DNA from: Temnothorax longispinosus
Lineage: Eukaryota; Arthropoda; Insecta; Hymenoptera; Formicidae
Reading direction: 5' to 3'
Assembly: GCF_030848805.1 (NCBI RefSeq)
Contig: NC_092365.1
Location: forward strand, 10,361,760-10,425,759
DNA length: 64,000 nucleotides
Each line of letters starts with the position of its first letter. The stretch's first letter is position 1. The position numbers and the translations under genes are program-made. Positions 41,421-52,970 of this stretch are shown here, piece after piece. The notes beneath the pieces are model-generated. The model ran no database searches. It was not told the DNA's origin and saw nothing but the letters and a program-made list of their open reading frames with translations.

Positions 41421-43708
41421 CTGTAATATATTACATCTAGCGTATTATATCCAAAAAGATTAGCCAATTAACTACCCATATATGAAAAGCTATCATTGGC
41501 TACGTTTACACCCAGCGACCTGATCGCGGCCTGACCTATATTGTGACCCGAAGCCTGATCTGAAGCCAGGTCCGGTCGTCTATCACTGTTTACAGCAGGC
41601 GGGCTAAATAATTTAGGTCGAATTTGAGGTACAGGCCGCGGCCTAATTTCAGGGTGTAAACGTAGCCATTTATCCTACTAGTTTTAGAGAGGGACTAGAC
41701 TATGGCTACGTTTACACCCAGCGACCTGATCGCGGCCTGACCTATATTGTGACCCGAAGTAGGTCTAGTCATCTTTCGTTTACACCGAAAGAAACCTAAA
41801 AATTGACGGGATCGTATTTGGGATCGCCCTGAATTGCAGCGAATCCGAACAAGCAAATGAAGCTTTTAGGACGCGTCGCGCTTGATCGCGCGTTTACATC
41901 GCAAATGATAACGGCCGATTTCAGGTCGGGTCACTAAAATACGTAGCCTGATCTGAAGCCAGGTCCGGTCGTCTATCAACTGTTTACAGCAGGCGGGCTA
42001 AATAATTTAGGTCGAATTTGAGGTACAGGCCGCGGCCTAATTTCAGGGTGTAAACGTAGCCTATAATAGACACTACAGACGCGCGCTTCGCGCGCGCTAT
42101 TTAGCTTTAACATTACACACAACTGTCAAAATATACGATGACAGCTGCTCATGAAGTAAGGACAGTGAGAGAACCAATCGGCATCGCGGAAAAGAGGCAA
42201 CAATAACCGCGATACATTCGAGTATTGACTTTGCACGCCTTTTTAGAGAGGGATGGAATGGAACTACGAAAACCGATTTCGTGAGATTTCGTATAGCTTC
42301 TGTAGATGTTAGTACTAATAATTAAATTTATGTCTGAGGAATATTAAACTTGTACTTACATCTTGAAGTTCACCAATCAAATACTTTTTGAGCATCTTCT
42401 TTGCATCTGAAGAATGTCCGAAATCATCAAATCCACTCGTTGCATCTTTTCCCGCGTATTCCTCAAGTAATTCTGGACCACCGGGATGCTATAATTAATA
42501 TTATTTCCTATATTTTGTTTATTAAATTACTTTTATTATTATTTCAGAAATTATTATTAACAGAATATTATTATAACAGAAATTATTATTAATAGCTATA
42601 AGTTAGCCTCGCATGTAACTGAGTTATATAATAACACATAATAGCAACAATAGTGTAATACAATAGTAAGTGCATAATGATATAATAAATACAAGTTAAG
42701 ATATATTAATAAAAATATAGAAAAATAATAAAAATTACGGTAATGTATTGTATATCTTTTATTGCAAATTATCAAATTTGTTTTAATAATATTTATTAAA
42801 ATATAAATTAAAATAGCTTTTTAAGGGAATAGGTAAAAATAGATTTAATATTATACGTAGACGTTGTATAATAATCAACTTTATTTTATTTTTTGAAAAG
42901 AGCACTCCATTGTTTTATTATGTTTTAATAACACGCAAGATTGTTAAAGGTGAAAAACTTATAGGTATAAAAGATATAAGATAAAAACTCTTATTTCCTA
43001 ATTTTAACTAATCTTTCAAATTTTAAAAAATAAATTTTTTCAAACTCTCACATACAGATAATTTTTTTTATACTTTTAACTTATTTTCGTAGAAGAGAAT
43101 TATCTTCTTTTCTTGATTATACGATAATTTCGATCACATTTCGTAATTTGTATTGCTGGAAAGTTGAAGTGTTATAAATCGCAAAAATCACATCATTATT
43201 ATCAATCACAGATGAAAATGAGTACGAATTACTGCTGACTGTCTTCAGAAATAAAATTTATTTTAATTTTTATAACATGCAACATATTATTATATATTAC
43301 AATAATTTTATAACCAGTAATATATTATTATATATTACAATAATTATATTTGTATATATATATGTATGTGTATATATAAATAATTTACAAAATGTTTCAT
43401 ATTTTATTTCGACATACTTTCACGTAAAATATAAAATATTATTTAAAATATTTATTTTTTTATTTTACTTAATACTTTTGCGCATAGAATAATGAGATAA
43501 TCCGATTTATATAAAAAAAATACATAATTACATTTAAAACAAAATATGTAATTTGTAATATATGATTTTATTAACGCGTAGGTACCTGTTGCATATAATC
43601 CGTTACGTCGTAAACATTGTCGTAGATCACGATCCAGGTTTTTGTTCCATTCTTGCCGTTGCATTTTGCGACATCCGCGAGCGAATAGCGAATCACTGAA
43701 TCGGACAT
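41232..43708 (-). CDS. Cyt-b5: Cytochrome b5, three exons
   Basis: A small haem protein that passes electrons to fatty-acid desaturases and cytochrome P450s on the endoplasmic reticulum. Exons (minus strand): 43708-43586, 42488-42360 and 41420-41232; all joins are phase 0 and splice sites are canonical. The product is 146 residues against about 130-135 in the family. Seen: MSDSVIRYSLADVAKC, then TWIVIYDNVYDVTDYMQQ, the haem-ligand motif HPGGPELLEEYAGKDAT, the second ligand in DDFGHSSDAKKML, and GEL. The third exon gives a basic linker (NRKKKHAISNG) and a hydrophobic segment (FELITLMFVLIIS) that would be the tail anchor. The last about 11 residues and the stop lie inside a transposon end. Exons 1-2 are certain; exon 3 is a prediction. 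Tail to tail with TRP-gamma. Confidence 0.82.
41498..41667. mobile_element. PIF/Harbinger-like MITE, short form
   Basis: 170 bp, ends ggctacgtttacaccc and its complement, flanked by ATT on both sides. Its sequence equals the two ends of the longer copy at 41704-42061, so it is an internal-deletion derivative. It lies in cytochrome b5 intron 2. Confidence 0.75.
41704..42061. mobile_element. PIF/Harbinger-like MITE, long form
   Basis: 358 bp with the same ends as the short copy 36 bp upstream, flanked by TAT. A 3-bp duplication and gtttacac-type ends are typical of PIF/Harbinger. Non-coding. Confidence 0.75.
42360..42488 (-). CDS. Cyt-b5: Cytochrome b5 exon 2 (haem-binding core)
   Basis: Acceptor ttatag, 43 codons starting HPGG and ending GELQD, donor gtaagt. 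Both haem-ligand histidines (HPGG and FGHSSDA) are in this exon. Confidence 0.9.
43586..43708 (-). CDS. Cyt-b5: Cytochrome b5 exon 1
   Basis: ATG at 43708, 41 codons ending VTDYMQQ, donor gtacct. A longer overlapping frame on the same strand is a shadow. Confidence 0.85.
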
Positions 43709-45378
43709 TCTTTGGCTGAATCTCGCGAGAAAAAGAGAAAGAATCTATTCGCGTCCGCAATATAAGTAACACGTGCCGATGTTGCGGAGACCGACGGTGC
43801 TCCCGGAAAATACGAACGATAAGCATATCGCGATTTAGAGAGACACGAATTGTATCTATAGATAATTGTAAACCTATTGCTATCTCAGTTCAATGCTTTA
43901 TCATGCAACCAATGCAAATAATTATACGTAACATTATATTAAAGAATAATTTCTGAGGATAAAAGGATAAAATTTCTTCATAACGTGTTTGAACATTATT
44001 TTGCTTTCATAACTATTGCTAAGACAAGAGAGAGTGAGGAGTTGAGCAGAGGAAGATAGAGGAAAATAGAGAATAGAGGATAAACGTGAAATAAGGCGAG
44101 AAATTAAATAGAGATAAAAAAATTAGTTACATGAATACCTAGGAAATCTAGAATGGGGAATTTTAAATGGTTCAGTAAATAGAGATCTAGAGAAGGAATG
44201 CATACATGCATAAGAGGAGAATAGAACACACGATTGATTATGTAACAAGAGAGGAAAGGACAAAGGAAAAAATAGAGAGATTGAAAGAATTAGGAATAAA
44301 TAGATTAGAAATATTTTCCGGTGATGGTCTAATTGTAAGTAAAAGAACAGAAGAGAAAGAAAAGAGGAAAAACCAGAAAGGATAAGAAAGAGATTATTGG
44401 ATGAGATATAGGAAGAGAAATTTTCAAGAGAGATATCGAAAGAAAATAAAAAGAAGGATGGTGCAAGAAAGAGTGAAAAGATCGAAAGCTGAGAGTGATA
44501 AAGGAAATATTAGAAAGAAACGATGGACAAAAAATAGAAGAAAAGGAGAAAGGGAGGTTGGGATTAGAATAAAGAATGCGAAAAAGATGAAAAGAAAGAT
44601 AGGAAATGTTTACATTGTCTGTAAGTAGACATATATATTATTATATTTATGTATAATATAAACGCTGAAATAACTGACTCTAGTATAAAATGCGGAAGAC
44701 AATATCATAAATGCGAATAAAGCTAAACAATGAAAGATAGTTGTTGTCATGTGATATGGTCACGTAATGCATTTTATTGATTATAGATAATTGTAAGAAA
44801 TCTTTATCATAAAAGAAAATGACAATATAAAATGATATCTACAAATTTTTACAATTGAAAAACACATTCAGTGTAAACTAGCAATTTAATCATTATAGCT
44901 TTCTTTGGGACTTATTTCCATATAAGGGAAAGTAGGGGAATACGACGCAGTAGATAATAGTGCGCACCTCAAGTTTGAGACTGTGACGATAGCTGACGAT
45001 ACGTAAGTGACAAAACTTCAAAGTTTACGTCAATTCTAGATAATATAGGGGAGACCGGGACTACGTGTCCACACTTTACGCTTTTTTCAAGTTTACTAAA
45101 AAACTAATAATATTATATACTAAAGATATTTGGCTAAAATTTTAATAGTATAACTTTTCAACCTTGCTATTAAAAAAAAAAAACATAATTAGAATCGTTG
45201 ATCTTTTAACATTTTAAAGAGGCGAATTTTTTAAGTGGACAAGTCAAGCGTAGACAGCTAGATAGCTCCATATGCGGGGCTATCTGTCCACATTCGAGGG
45301 GCTATCTATCCACATAATAAAAAACACATTATATATATTATAAATTTCTATACTTGTTTATAATATTATTTATTACTA
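43709..45378. other. cytochrome b5 upstream region and unassigned sequence
   Basis: The cytochrome b5 promoter and 5' UTR should lie in the first few hundred bases (43,709-44,000); no sharp motif was read. From 44,020 to 44,630 the sequence is strongly purine-rich, with a 75-codon Arg/Lys-rich frame at 44401-44628 judged compositional. At about 45,048 a solo ggggagaccggga end of the TA-flanked MITE family appears. Confidence 0.55.
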
Positions 45379-47310
45379 GATTTTTCGCCCGCGCTTCGCG
45401 CGGGCTCAAATTCTATTCCCCTCTCCCCAAACTCACCCATTAATTAGGAGCACCAATAGAATCCCATGAAACCTCCAATTTTCAACCCCATGGTAGCCAT
45501 CCCCATAAAATTAGTAATCTTTTGGTATCAGTTTCATCAAGATTATCAACAAAAAATTAAAAAAATTTTGGCACTGGTTTCAAGAAAATTTGATCCATTA
45601 AGGGGGTCGTCTGGTCAAGAGGCTGTTTTTTGGGAAAGAATTTTTTGTAAGGAATCATAAGAATACACTTTTTTGAAACTTTTACATCATATTTATTGAT
45701 ATTTGAAGAGTATTTAGAAATTTTTCCAAGTTGATATATGGTCAAGAATCCGCTGTAGAGCGCCCCGACGACAGCTGTGTAAAAAAAACGGTACCCACGA
45801 TTCCGGATCTCCAGTTCATCTTAAAAAAAAAAAAATTTCTCTTAATCTGTGGATGTGTGGCTATCGTGTGAACTAGAACCAAATAAAAATATTAAAATTT
45901 CAATTTTTGCCAACGTTTTGAAAAAAAGTTTCATTATGAACTTTTTTCAAAACGTTGGCAAAAACTGAAATTTCAATATTTTTATTTGGTTCTAGTTCAC
46001 ACGATAGTCACACATCCACAGATTAAGAGAAATTTTTTTTTTTTTTTAGAATGAACTGGAGATCCGGAATCGTGGGTACCGTTTTTTTACACAGTTGTCT
46101 TCGGGGCGTTCTACAGCGGATTCTTGGCCATATATCAACTTGGAAAAATTTCTAAATACTCTTCAAATATCAATAAATATGATGTAAAAGTTTCAAAAAA
46201 GTGTATTCTTATGATTCCTTACAAAAAATTCCCCCAAAAAAACAGCCTCTTGACCAGACGACCCCCTTAATAAAAAATAAAACTTATTCTTCCAAAATTA
46301 AAAGACTTTTGGCATTGTTTTCAAGAAAATTGGCCAATTAATACTTATTATTTCTCAAAATTTGAATAATTTCCAAACCGGTTTCCAAAAAATCGGTAAC
46401 AAAAAATTATCTATAAAAATTATCCATAACAAAAATTTAGCTTGATATCTCAAGTTTGCGGAAATTGGAGCAATCACGTACATTTTTTTTACAGAAATCG
46501 GAAACCCCTTTACAATTAGCAATTTTTCAATTTCTATTACATTCTTTAGTTTTTTCTACCCCTATTTCATATATGATTTTTTAAGATTCGGTCAATTATT
46601 AAAAAATTAAAGAATTTCGGAACCGGTTTCCAAAAAATCGGGAGCGAAAAATTTCTGGCAATCTCCGGATTGCTTAAATTATACCACCCTCAAATCACTC
46701 AACGGGTGGACGCTTTTATTCGCGGCCATAAAAAGTATTTGCTTCTTCTTTTTCCCTCTCCCCGCACTCCCCGGAAAATTCTACCTCTACTTCATATACA
46801 ATTCTTTAAGATTCGGTCAATTAATTCCGGAAAAATTGAAAAAATTTTGGAACTGATTTTCAAAAAAATTGGTAACAAAAAAATTGGTAACAAAAAATTA
46901 TACACTTTATGGCAATCCCCGGGAAATATATTTTACCCCTACTTCATATACAATTCTTTAAGATACGGTCAATTAATTGTCGAAAAATTGGAAAAATTTT
47001 TTATACTGACTTTCAAAAAGATTGGTAACGAAAAATTATACACTTGATAGCACTCCCCGGAAAATTCTATCCCTGTTTCACATGTAATTCTTTGAGATTC
47101 GGTCAATTATTTCCCAAAAAATTAGAAGAATTAAAAAAACCGGTTTCCAGAAAATCGGTAACAAAAAACTATACACATCATGGCACTCCCCGGGAAATTC
47201 TACCCTTATTTCATATACTTTTGTTAAAAATTCGGTCCAGTAACGAATGAGTAGTTCGCGGACAGACGAACAGACAGACAAACACTCGGGTTTTATATAA
47301 TAGTATGACT
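45379..47310 (-). mobile_element. two Helitron-like 3' ends about 1.93 kb apart
   Basis: On the minus strand, gcccgcgcgaagcgcgggc folds into a hairpin followed by gaaaaatCTAG and T at 45,379. The same arrangement (with one hairpin mismatch) ends at about 47,310. The about 130 bp next to each end are direct repeats (ttcccctctccccaaa...cccattaattagga...). Hairpin followed by CTAG-T is the Helitron 3' signature. The segment between the ends contains degenerate repeats of a cccggaaaattctaccc-type unit and one foldback element. No Rep/helicase frame seen. Confidence 0.5.
45602..46266. mobile_element. TTAA-flanked palindromic element
   Basis: 665 bp, nearly a perfect palindrome centred near 45,935, ends gggggtcgtctggtcaagag and complement, with TTAA at 45598-45601 and 46267-46270. 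TTAA suggests piggyBac-type mobilisation. It lies within the Helitron-like repeat. Confidence 0.85.
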
Positions 47311-47789
47311 AGATTTTTCGCCCGCGCTTTGCGCGGACCCAAAATCTATTCCCCTCTCCCCAAATTCACCCATTAATTAGGAACACCAATAGAACCCCAT
47401 GAAACCTCTAATTTTTATCCCCATAGTAGCCATCCCCATAAAATTAAGAATAGGCGCCATTTTCCATAAAAGTAGACCTCATATAGAAATTAGCCGGACA
47501 ATTTCGACTTACGACATTTTTTTTTACGAATCGATTGTTAGTTGTTTGTTATTGATTGTTAGATTAATTAGAACGTTTGTTAGTTAATAGTTTTTACATA
47601 ATTACGAAAATAATTTTTAGTGTTAATTTAGCCGGTAAATATAGAATTCTTTACAATTTTCGATTCAAACCGTGGTCAATCGATGCGGAATCGTTTGTTA
47701 GTTCCGAATATACTAATTAAAACGTTTGTTAGATCACGGCAGAGAGAAACCTGAGAGAGGCCATCCCGACGTTTTTCGTCAATTTTTGT

Positions 47790-49618
47790 GTGCCCGATTT
47801 TCCGACGCGCCGCCTGAGAAAGTGCGCATCAACTACGTCGTTTCGCTCGGTAACCGCACGGTTTGCGTCCGTGCTAATGGTTCGTGTCCGAACTAGCCAG
47901 TTAGTGGGGATATGCTGCGGCCGCGACGTCTATTAAGCTGACACAGCCAATTCAGCACAATCGAATAAAATTTATACAGAAATTTAGTGCTCTTTTGTTG
48001 CTAATTTGTTGCTCAATTCCCAATTTTGTTGCTCCAGCCGTTTCGGAGAAAATAGTGGCTGTGCTAACTTATGTTTAAAGTTAGCACAGCCATTCAAAAA
48101 ATTGTGTTAAATAAAAAAATAGGACATATTTTTTTAGTGCTTTTTTGTTGCTAATTTGTTGCTCTATTCCCGATTTTGTAATTTTATTTTTAAATTCTGG
48201 AAACTACCCCCAAAGCTATTTCTCCTTAAAAACATACTCTAAAATTGCAAATTAGTCAGATATTAATTAATTATGTTCAAGATTAGTTAATTACGTTTTA
48301 CTGATTTTATTGCCAACCATTTGCATTAATTCCGATTTTGTTGCTCCACCCTTAATGCTTAAAAACCACCCTTAGCTTATCCTACACCAGCACAACGCCT
48401 TAAAATTGTAAATTAAACAGATTTCCGAATTGATTATGCATCCCTGATTTTGTTGCTCGCTATTTTTAACAAATCCGATTTTGTTGCTCCACCCTTAATG
48501 CTTAAAAACCACCCTTAGCTTATCCTACACCAGCACAATACCTTAAAATTGTAAATCTGTTCAATTTATGACTTTAAGGCGTTTTGCTGGTGTAGAGTAA
48601 GCTAGGGGTGGTTTTTAAGCATTAAGGGTGGAGCAACAAAATCGGATTTGTTAAAAATAACGAGCAACAAAATCAGAAATACATAATCAATTCGGAAATC
48701 TGCTCAATTTATGACTTTAAGGCGTTGTGCTGTTGTAGGATAAGTTAAGAGTGGTTTTTAAGCATTAAGGGTGAAGCAACATAATCAGATTTGTTAAAAA
48801 TAGCAAGCAACAAAATCAGGGATACATAATCAATTCGGAAATCTGCTCAATTTATGATTTTAAGGCGTTGTGCTGGTGTAGGATAAGCTAAGGGTGGTTT
48901 TTAAGCATTAAGGGTGGAGCAACAAAATCGGGTTTGTTAAAAATAGCGAGCAACAAAATCAGGGATGCATAATCAATTCGAAAATCTGTTTAATTTACAA
49001 TTTTAAGGCGTTGTGCTGGTGTAGGATAAGCTAAGGGTGGTTTTTAAGCATTAAGGGTGGAGCAACAAAATCGGAATTAATGCAAATGGTTGACAATAAA
49101 ATCGGTAAAACGTAATTAACTAATCTTGAACATAATTAATTAATATCTGACTAATTTGCAATTTTAGAGTATGTTTTTAAGGAGAAATAGCTTTGGGGGT
49201 AGTTTCCAGGATTTAAAAATGAAATTACAAAATCGGGAATAGAGCAACAAATTAGCAACAAAAAAGCACTAAAAGAATATGTCCTATTTTTTTATTTAAC
49301 ACAATTTTTTGAATGGCTGTGCTAACTTTAAACATAAGTTAGCACAGCCACTATTTTCTCCGAAACGGCTGAAGCAACAAAATTGGGAATTGAGCAACAA
49401 ATTAGCAACAAAAGAGCACTAAATTTCTGTATAAATTTTATTCGATTGTGCTGAATTGGCTGTGTCAGCTTAATAGACGTCGCGGCCGCAGCATATCCCC
49501 ACTAACTGGCTAGTTCGGACACGAACCATTAGCATGGACGCAAACCATGTGCGGTTACCGAGCGAAACGACGTAGTTGATGCGCACTTTCTCAGGCGGCG
49601 CGTCAGAAAATCGGGCAC
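47790..49618. repeat. 1.8-kb palindrome inside the left terminal repeat
   Basis: gtgcccgattttc at 47790 returns as its complement ending at 49618. Arms include gaaacgacgtagttgatgcg and gctgtgctaactt hairpins. The middle (48,330-49,080) holds about 150-bp units with ccgattttgttgctccaccc in both orientations. The uninterrupted host site is seen in the right terminal repeat at about 54,905 (gtgcccgatagggatcc, minus strand). Confidence 0.8.
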
Positions 49619-49799
49619 TAGGGATCCTCCAGAAGAAAGATCGGACTAAGCGGGTATCGTTTTCTATTGGTCGGCGACCATTTGTTTCAAAACCGGAAAC
49701 AGAGAGAGAAAGAGCGAGCGAGTAAGAGAGATAGAGCCATACACACACGCGTGCGCGTGACCGTAAATCGCAACGAAACGAGGAGAGGAGAGCGAGTAA

Positions 49800-50408
49800 A
49801 TTCGTATGTATTTGACCGGAAATGAATGTCCGGGAAAGAATCTACCATATGAAATCGTTTGTATTTCGTATGAAGACTTTTGAAGTGCAATTGAAAAGGT
49901 TTGTGAGTCATTCGTTTAATTGTAATTAATTAATTATTTTTACACCATGCATTTAGCCGAAATAGATAAATTAATAAAAGTTTTTATACGGAATCGTTTG
50001 TATTTTGTATGAAGAGTTATGAAGTGTGATTAAAAAGGTTTGTGAGTCACCCAGATAATTTTAATTAAATATTTATAAACTCGGTAATTAGCCGAAATAT
50101 AGATTTTTAGTTATTCATGTTAAAAGAAGAAGGCGCTAGTGTTCCCGAAGGTCCGTCTGCAATCAGAATTAATATGAACGTTTTAAAAATTATTTTATAC
50201 TGAAATAAATAAATATACAGGCTAATAAGCCTGTAGCTATAAGCGATAGTTGCTAATTAAGTTTGTCACTCATATTTCCATCTTGCAGAGGACCTCCGTA
50301 ACGAGATCAAAGATGTACACCAGCTGTGCAGGGTGAAGAGGTTATCTCAAACGCCCTTAATTGGGCCACAGTCCAATTAAGAGCGACTCGAATGTCATTA
50401 CCGCTGAG
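49800..50408 (+). repeat. inner inverted repeat of the composite element, left arm
   Basis: Starts attcgtatgtatttgaccgg and continues through gaaggtccgtctgcaatcag to the beginning of the Sec71 fragment (ttaccgctgag). The matching inverted arm is 52971-53536, with about 95 % similarity judged by eye and a small deletion. Confidence 0.8.
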
Positions 50409-50908
50409 AAGTACTTCTTGCCATTTGAGTCAGCATGTCAGAGCTAGTCACTACGGATTGTGGTGACACAGCACTGGACTGCCTGCAAAAGTTAATCGCA
50501 TATAGCCATCTCACTGGCAATGTGCCTGATTCAACGGAGCCTAACAAACTGCTGATTGTGCGCATTGTCGAGACAATTTGCGGTTGCTTCACCGGTCCAC
50601 AGACCGATGAGAGTGTGCAGCTGCAGATTATTAAAGCTCTGCTGACTGTAATGACAAGCCAGCATGTGGAGGTATACGAGGGTACGGTACTGTTAACAAT
50701 TCGTACTGTTTACAACGTTTACTTGTCGTCGCGCAACCTGGTGAATCAAACAACAGCCTGTGCGACTCTCACGCAGATGATCAACGTGATCTTCGATCGA
50801 ATGGAGACTCAGGCGGAGGAAGAGAACGTGAGGCTTGATGGGGAACATCAGCAGGAGGATTCTGTCATAGCAAACGGCAAAACTGAAGCTGAGCTAAGTC
50901 TTAGTTAG
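50289..50908 (+). pseudogene. Sec71/BIG-type ARF guanine-exchange factor fragment (DCB domain)
   Basis: The text NVITAEKYFLPFE, then ALDCLQKLIAYSHLTGN, DSTEPNKLLIVRIVETICGC, FTGPQTDESVQLQIIKALLT and LTQMINVIFDRMETQ is the N-terminal DCB region of brefeldin-A-inhibited ARF-GEFs (BIG1/2; Sec71 in Drosophila), large Golgi proteins. Only this region is present of a protein of well over 1,500 residues. A splice acceptor (cttgcag) precedes 50289, so the piece was copied from genomic DNA, not mRNA. A stop (tag) and a two-base shift near 50,440 break it; the later part is an open frame to 50908. The first about 120 bp also occur in the opposite arm (52971-53080). Confidence 0.85.
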
Positions 50909-50956
50909 CTAAGTCTAACTAGCTCATCTTCATGAAACTTTACGTTGCGTGCGTCT

Positions 50957-52012
50957 ATTTAATGACGATGGATGTAGAAAGCTCTTCAAATCACTTCGAG
51001 AGGATTATCAAAAGCGATCTCCTTATATCGCATATTTAATCAGATGTCGTCAGGGATTGCTGTCGACATTAGCTCACTTAGATAGGTACTGTTTATATAT
51101 AAATATCATTTTTGTATGTAATGTATAAGTAAATGTAAGATGTTAACCGTTTAATAATAACATTTTTCAGATTATGCGTGCGAGTTAAGTGCGATCGGGA
51201 TGCTATCAATAATCATCTTGTATCCATTTGTGTGAGGGTATTTTTGGAAAAAAAAGTAAGCTTTCCTTCTGCGAAGAGTTTAAAAAGCTTACGCTAACTG
51301 ACGAGAAACACAAAGGTCCACGTGGAAATGGACAACAATCCGATTTGGCAATGTACATGAATATAATTATTTATCTCGCAATTGATCTTAGCGGAGTGCT
51401 CAGAGACGTTTGAACTTACTTCTTACTTTCAGCAACAAGCGCCAACCAGTTAGATTTGGCGAGAGTCGTGGTGGAAAGAACCGTCATGGCACGGGTATAC
51501 CACAATGCGCTCTATCTAAATGAAGATGGAGATGTATATAGGGACCAGCTTTTTCACGGTCACATCAATAAGTTGGCAAAGGTCGTAACTCCAAATCACA
51601 GGGACCTACGCATTTCAAAAGTTTATCATTACGAATGCCCCTGGTCATGGGCGCAGGCTGAATTGGCTGTGATATCGGCGTATAAGACTCCTAGGGATAA
51701 GTTGCAGTGTGTATTTCGTTGCGCGACTACTATCATGAATCTCTTGACTCTCCTGACTCCCGTGCTGGTCTATGTTATAATCAAGGTATGCGATTGAAAA
51801 GAGAATTGTGATTTTAGCAAGAAGAGTGATTGTTAACGTGTGCTTAATTTCAGACTAATCCGCCGTCGTTGTATCCGACTGTTCAATATGTAGGCAGCTT
51901 TTACGGGAATCGATTGGAGGGAGAGGAACAATATTGGTGGACGCAGTTCTGCGCCGCGATTGAGTTAAGACAATGGATTAACAGTTTCTCAAGAGAGTAT
52001 CACGATAAATAA
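50957..52012 (+). pseudogene. GAPVD1/RME-6 fragment (VPS9 domain), four exons, broken
   Basis: Pieces of the C-terminal VPS9 (Rab5 exchange) domain of GTPase-activating protein and VPS9 domain-containing protein 1. Exon-like segments: about 50957-51085 (DDGCRKLFKSLREDYQKRSP), 51171 to about 51330 (LCVRVKCDRDAINNHLVSIC), 51433-51785 (LDLARVVVERTVMARVYHNA ... DKLQCVFRCATTIMNLL) and 51854-52012 (NPPSLYPTVQYVGSFYGNRL ... EEQYWWTQF). Introns with GT-AG ends are kept, so capture was from genomic DNA. Damage: a frameshift in the second segment (about 51,255), loss of the stretch between NLLTL and PVLVYVIIK where the family has the DDLIP-type motif, and an altered C-terminus (ELRQWINSF). Not expected to exchange nucleotide. 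Confidence 0.85.
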
Positions 52013-52137
52013 GATTAGATTCGATGCTGGTGATAATGTAGAAATATATCATAATTATAATTTGACGATTTCATAAAGAAGAAGACCAATATCTTGTGTA
52101 AAGCTAGCTGAACAGTTTTATGCTTCCAGTATCTTAT

Positions 52138-52287
52138 AGCGTTTTCGACTGGGCCGGGTTTGCTCGCTCCGAGAGCGATTATCGACGTCACTTCAGCAAA
52201 TCGAGCAATAACATTGATCGATTTACCGAAGTGACGTCATTAATCGCTCTCGGAGCGAGCAAACCCGGCCCAGTCAAAAGTGCTATT
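52138..52287. mobile_element. 150-bp hairpin MITE
   Basis: gactgggccgggtttgctcg at about 52,147 and its complement near 52,257-52,277; also a gacgtcact/agtgacgtc inner pair. Foldback inside the composite element. Confidence 0.8.
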
Positions 52288-52970
52288 AATTAAAATTCTT
52301 AAATAGCCTCTTAAATAGTCTAACTGTTAGTTCTTTCGCACGTTATTATGTAACATTAGCAAAGACTGAATCAGATTATACGTAAAGTGTGGCTTTATCT
52401 TTATTTGTAACTCTATTGTACAATTTCACAGGACATCGAAAAAAAAGAAACGTTTAGATATTCTATAATTTATGTGTAAACAATACAGAACTTATAGAGA
52501 ATTGATAACCATTTAGAAGGATAAACTATGTTGGCGTACTCTTTCTACATGCGCACCTTCCTCAAGAGCCGAGACTCGAACCAGATCCGTGAAAAATATC
52601 GCCACTTTCGTAGAGCTTTTGTACAGTTTTACTCTAGGAATATCGCGAGAGAAAGAAAGACTTCGGAGATTTTTATCTGAATCGATCGACATAAAGAGAG
52701 AGCATAGTAAAGAAGCTAGCTTTCGAGAATTTGAACGCATAATACTTTGTTATAATACTATGAGCGAATTAGTTTACGTCACTCTGTCAAGTTTTAATAT
52801 TAAATTACTAATAATATATCGATATCAGTAGTTTAATAATAAATACATTTAAAAGCGCTCAATTTGAAAGTAGGGCAATCTTAATAAACGACTGTAAAAA
52901 AAATTCAAGGTGGAACGCAATGGACAATCCGGTTGCTCTGACATGCTAACTTAAATGGTAAAAAATATTT

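Noticed and set aside
44401..44628. 75-codon Arg/Lys-rich frame
   Set aside because: Purine-rich low-complexity DNA; no motif, no splice context.
50435..52012. A single functional chimeric host gene (ARF-GEF plus VPS9)
   Set aside because: The Sec71 piece is broken near 50,440, the GAPVD1 piece is frameshifted near 51,255, and a stop at 50,906-50,908 separates them. The surrounding inverted repeats point to transposon capture.
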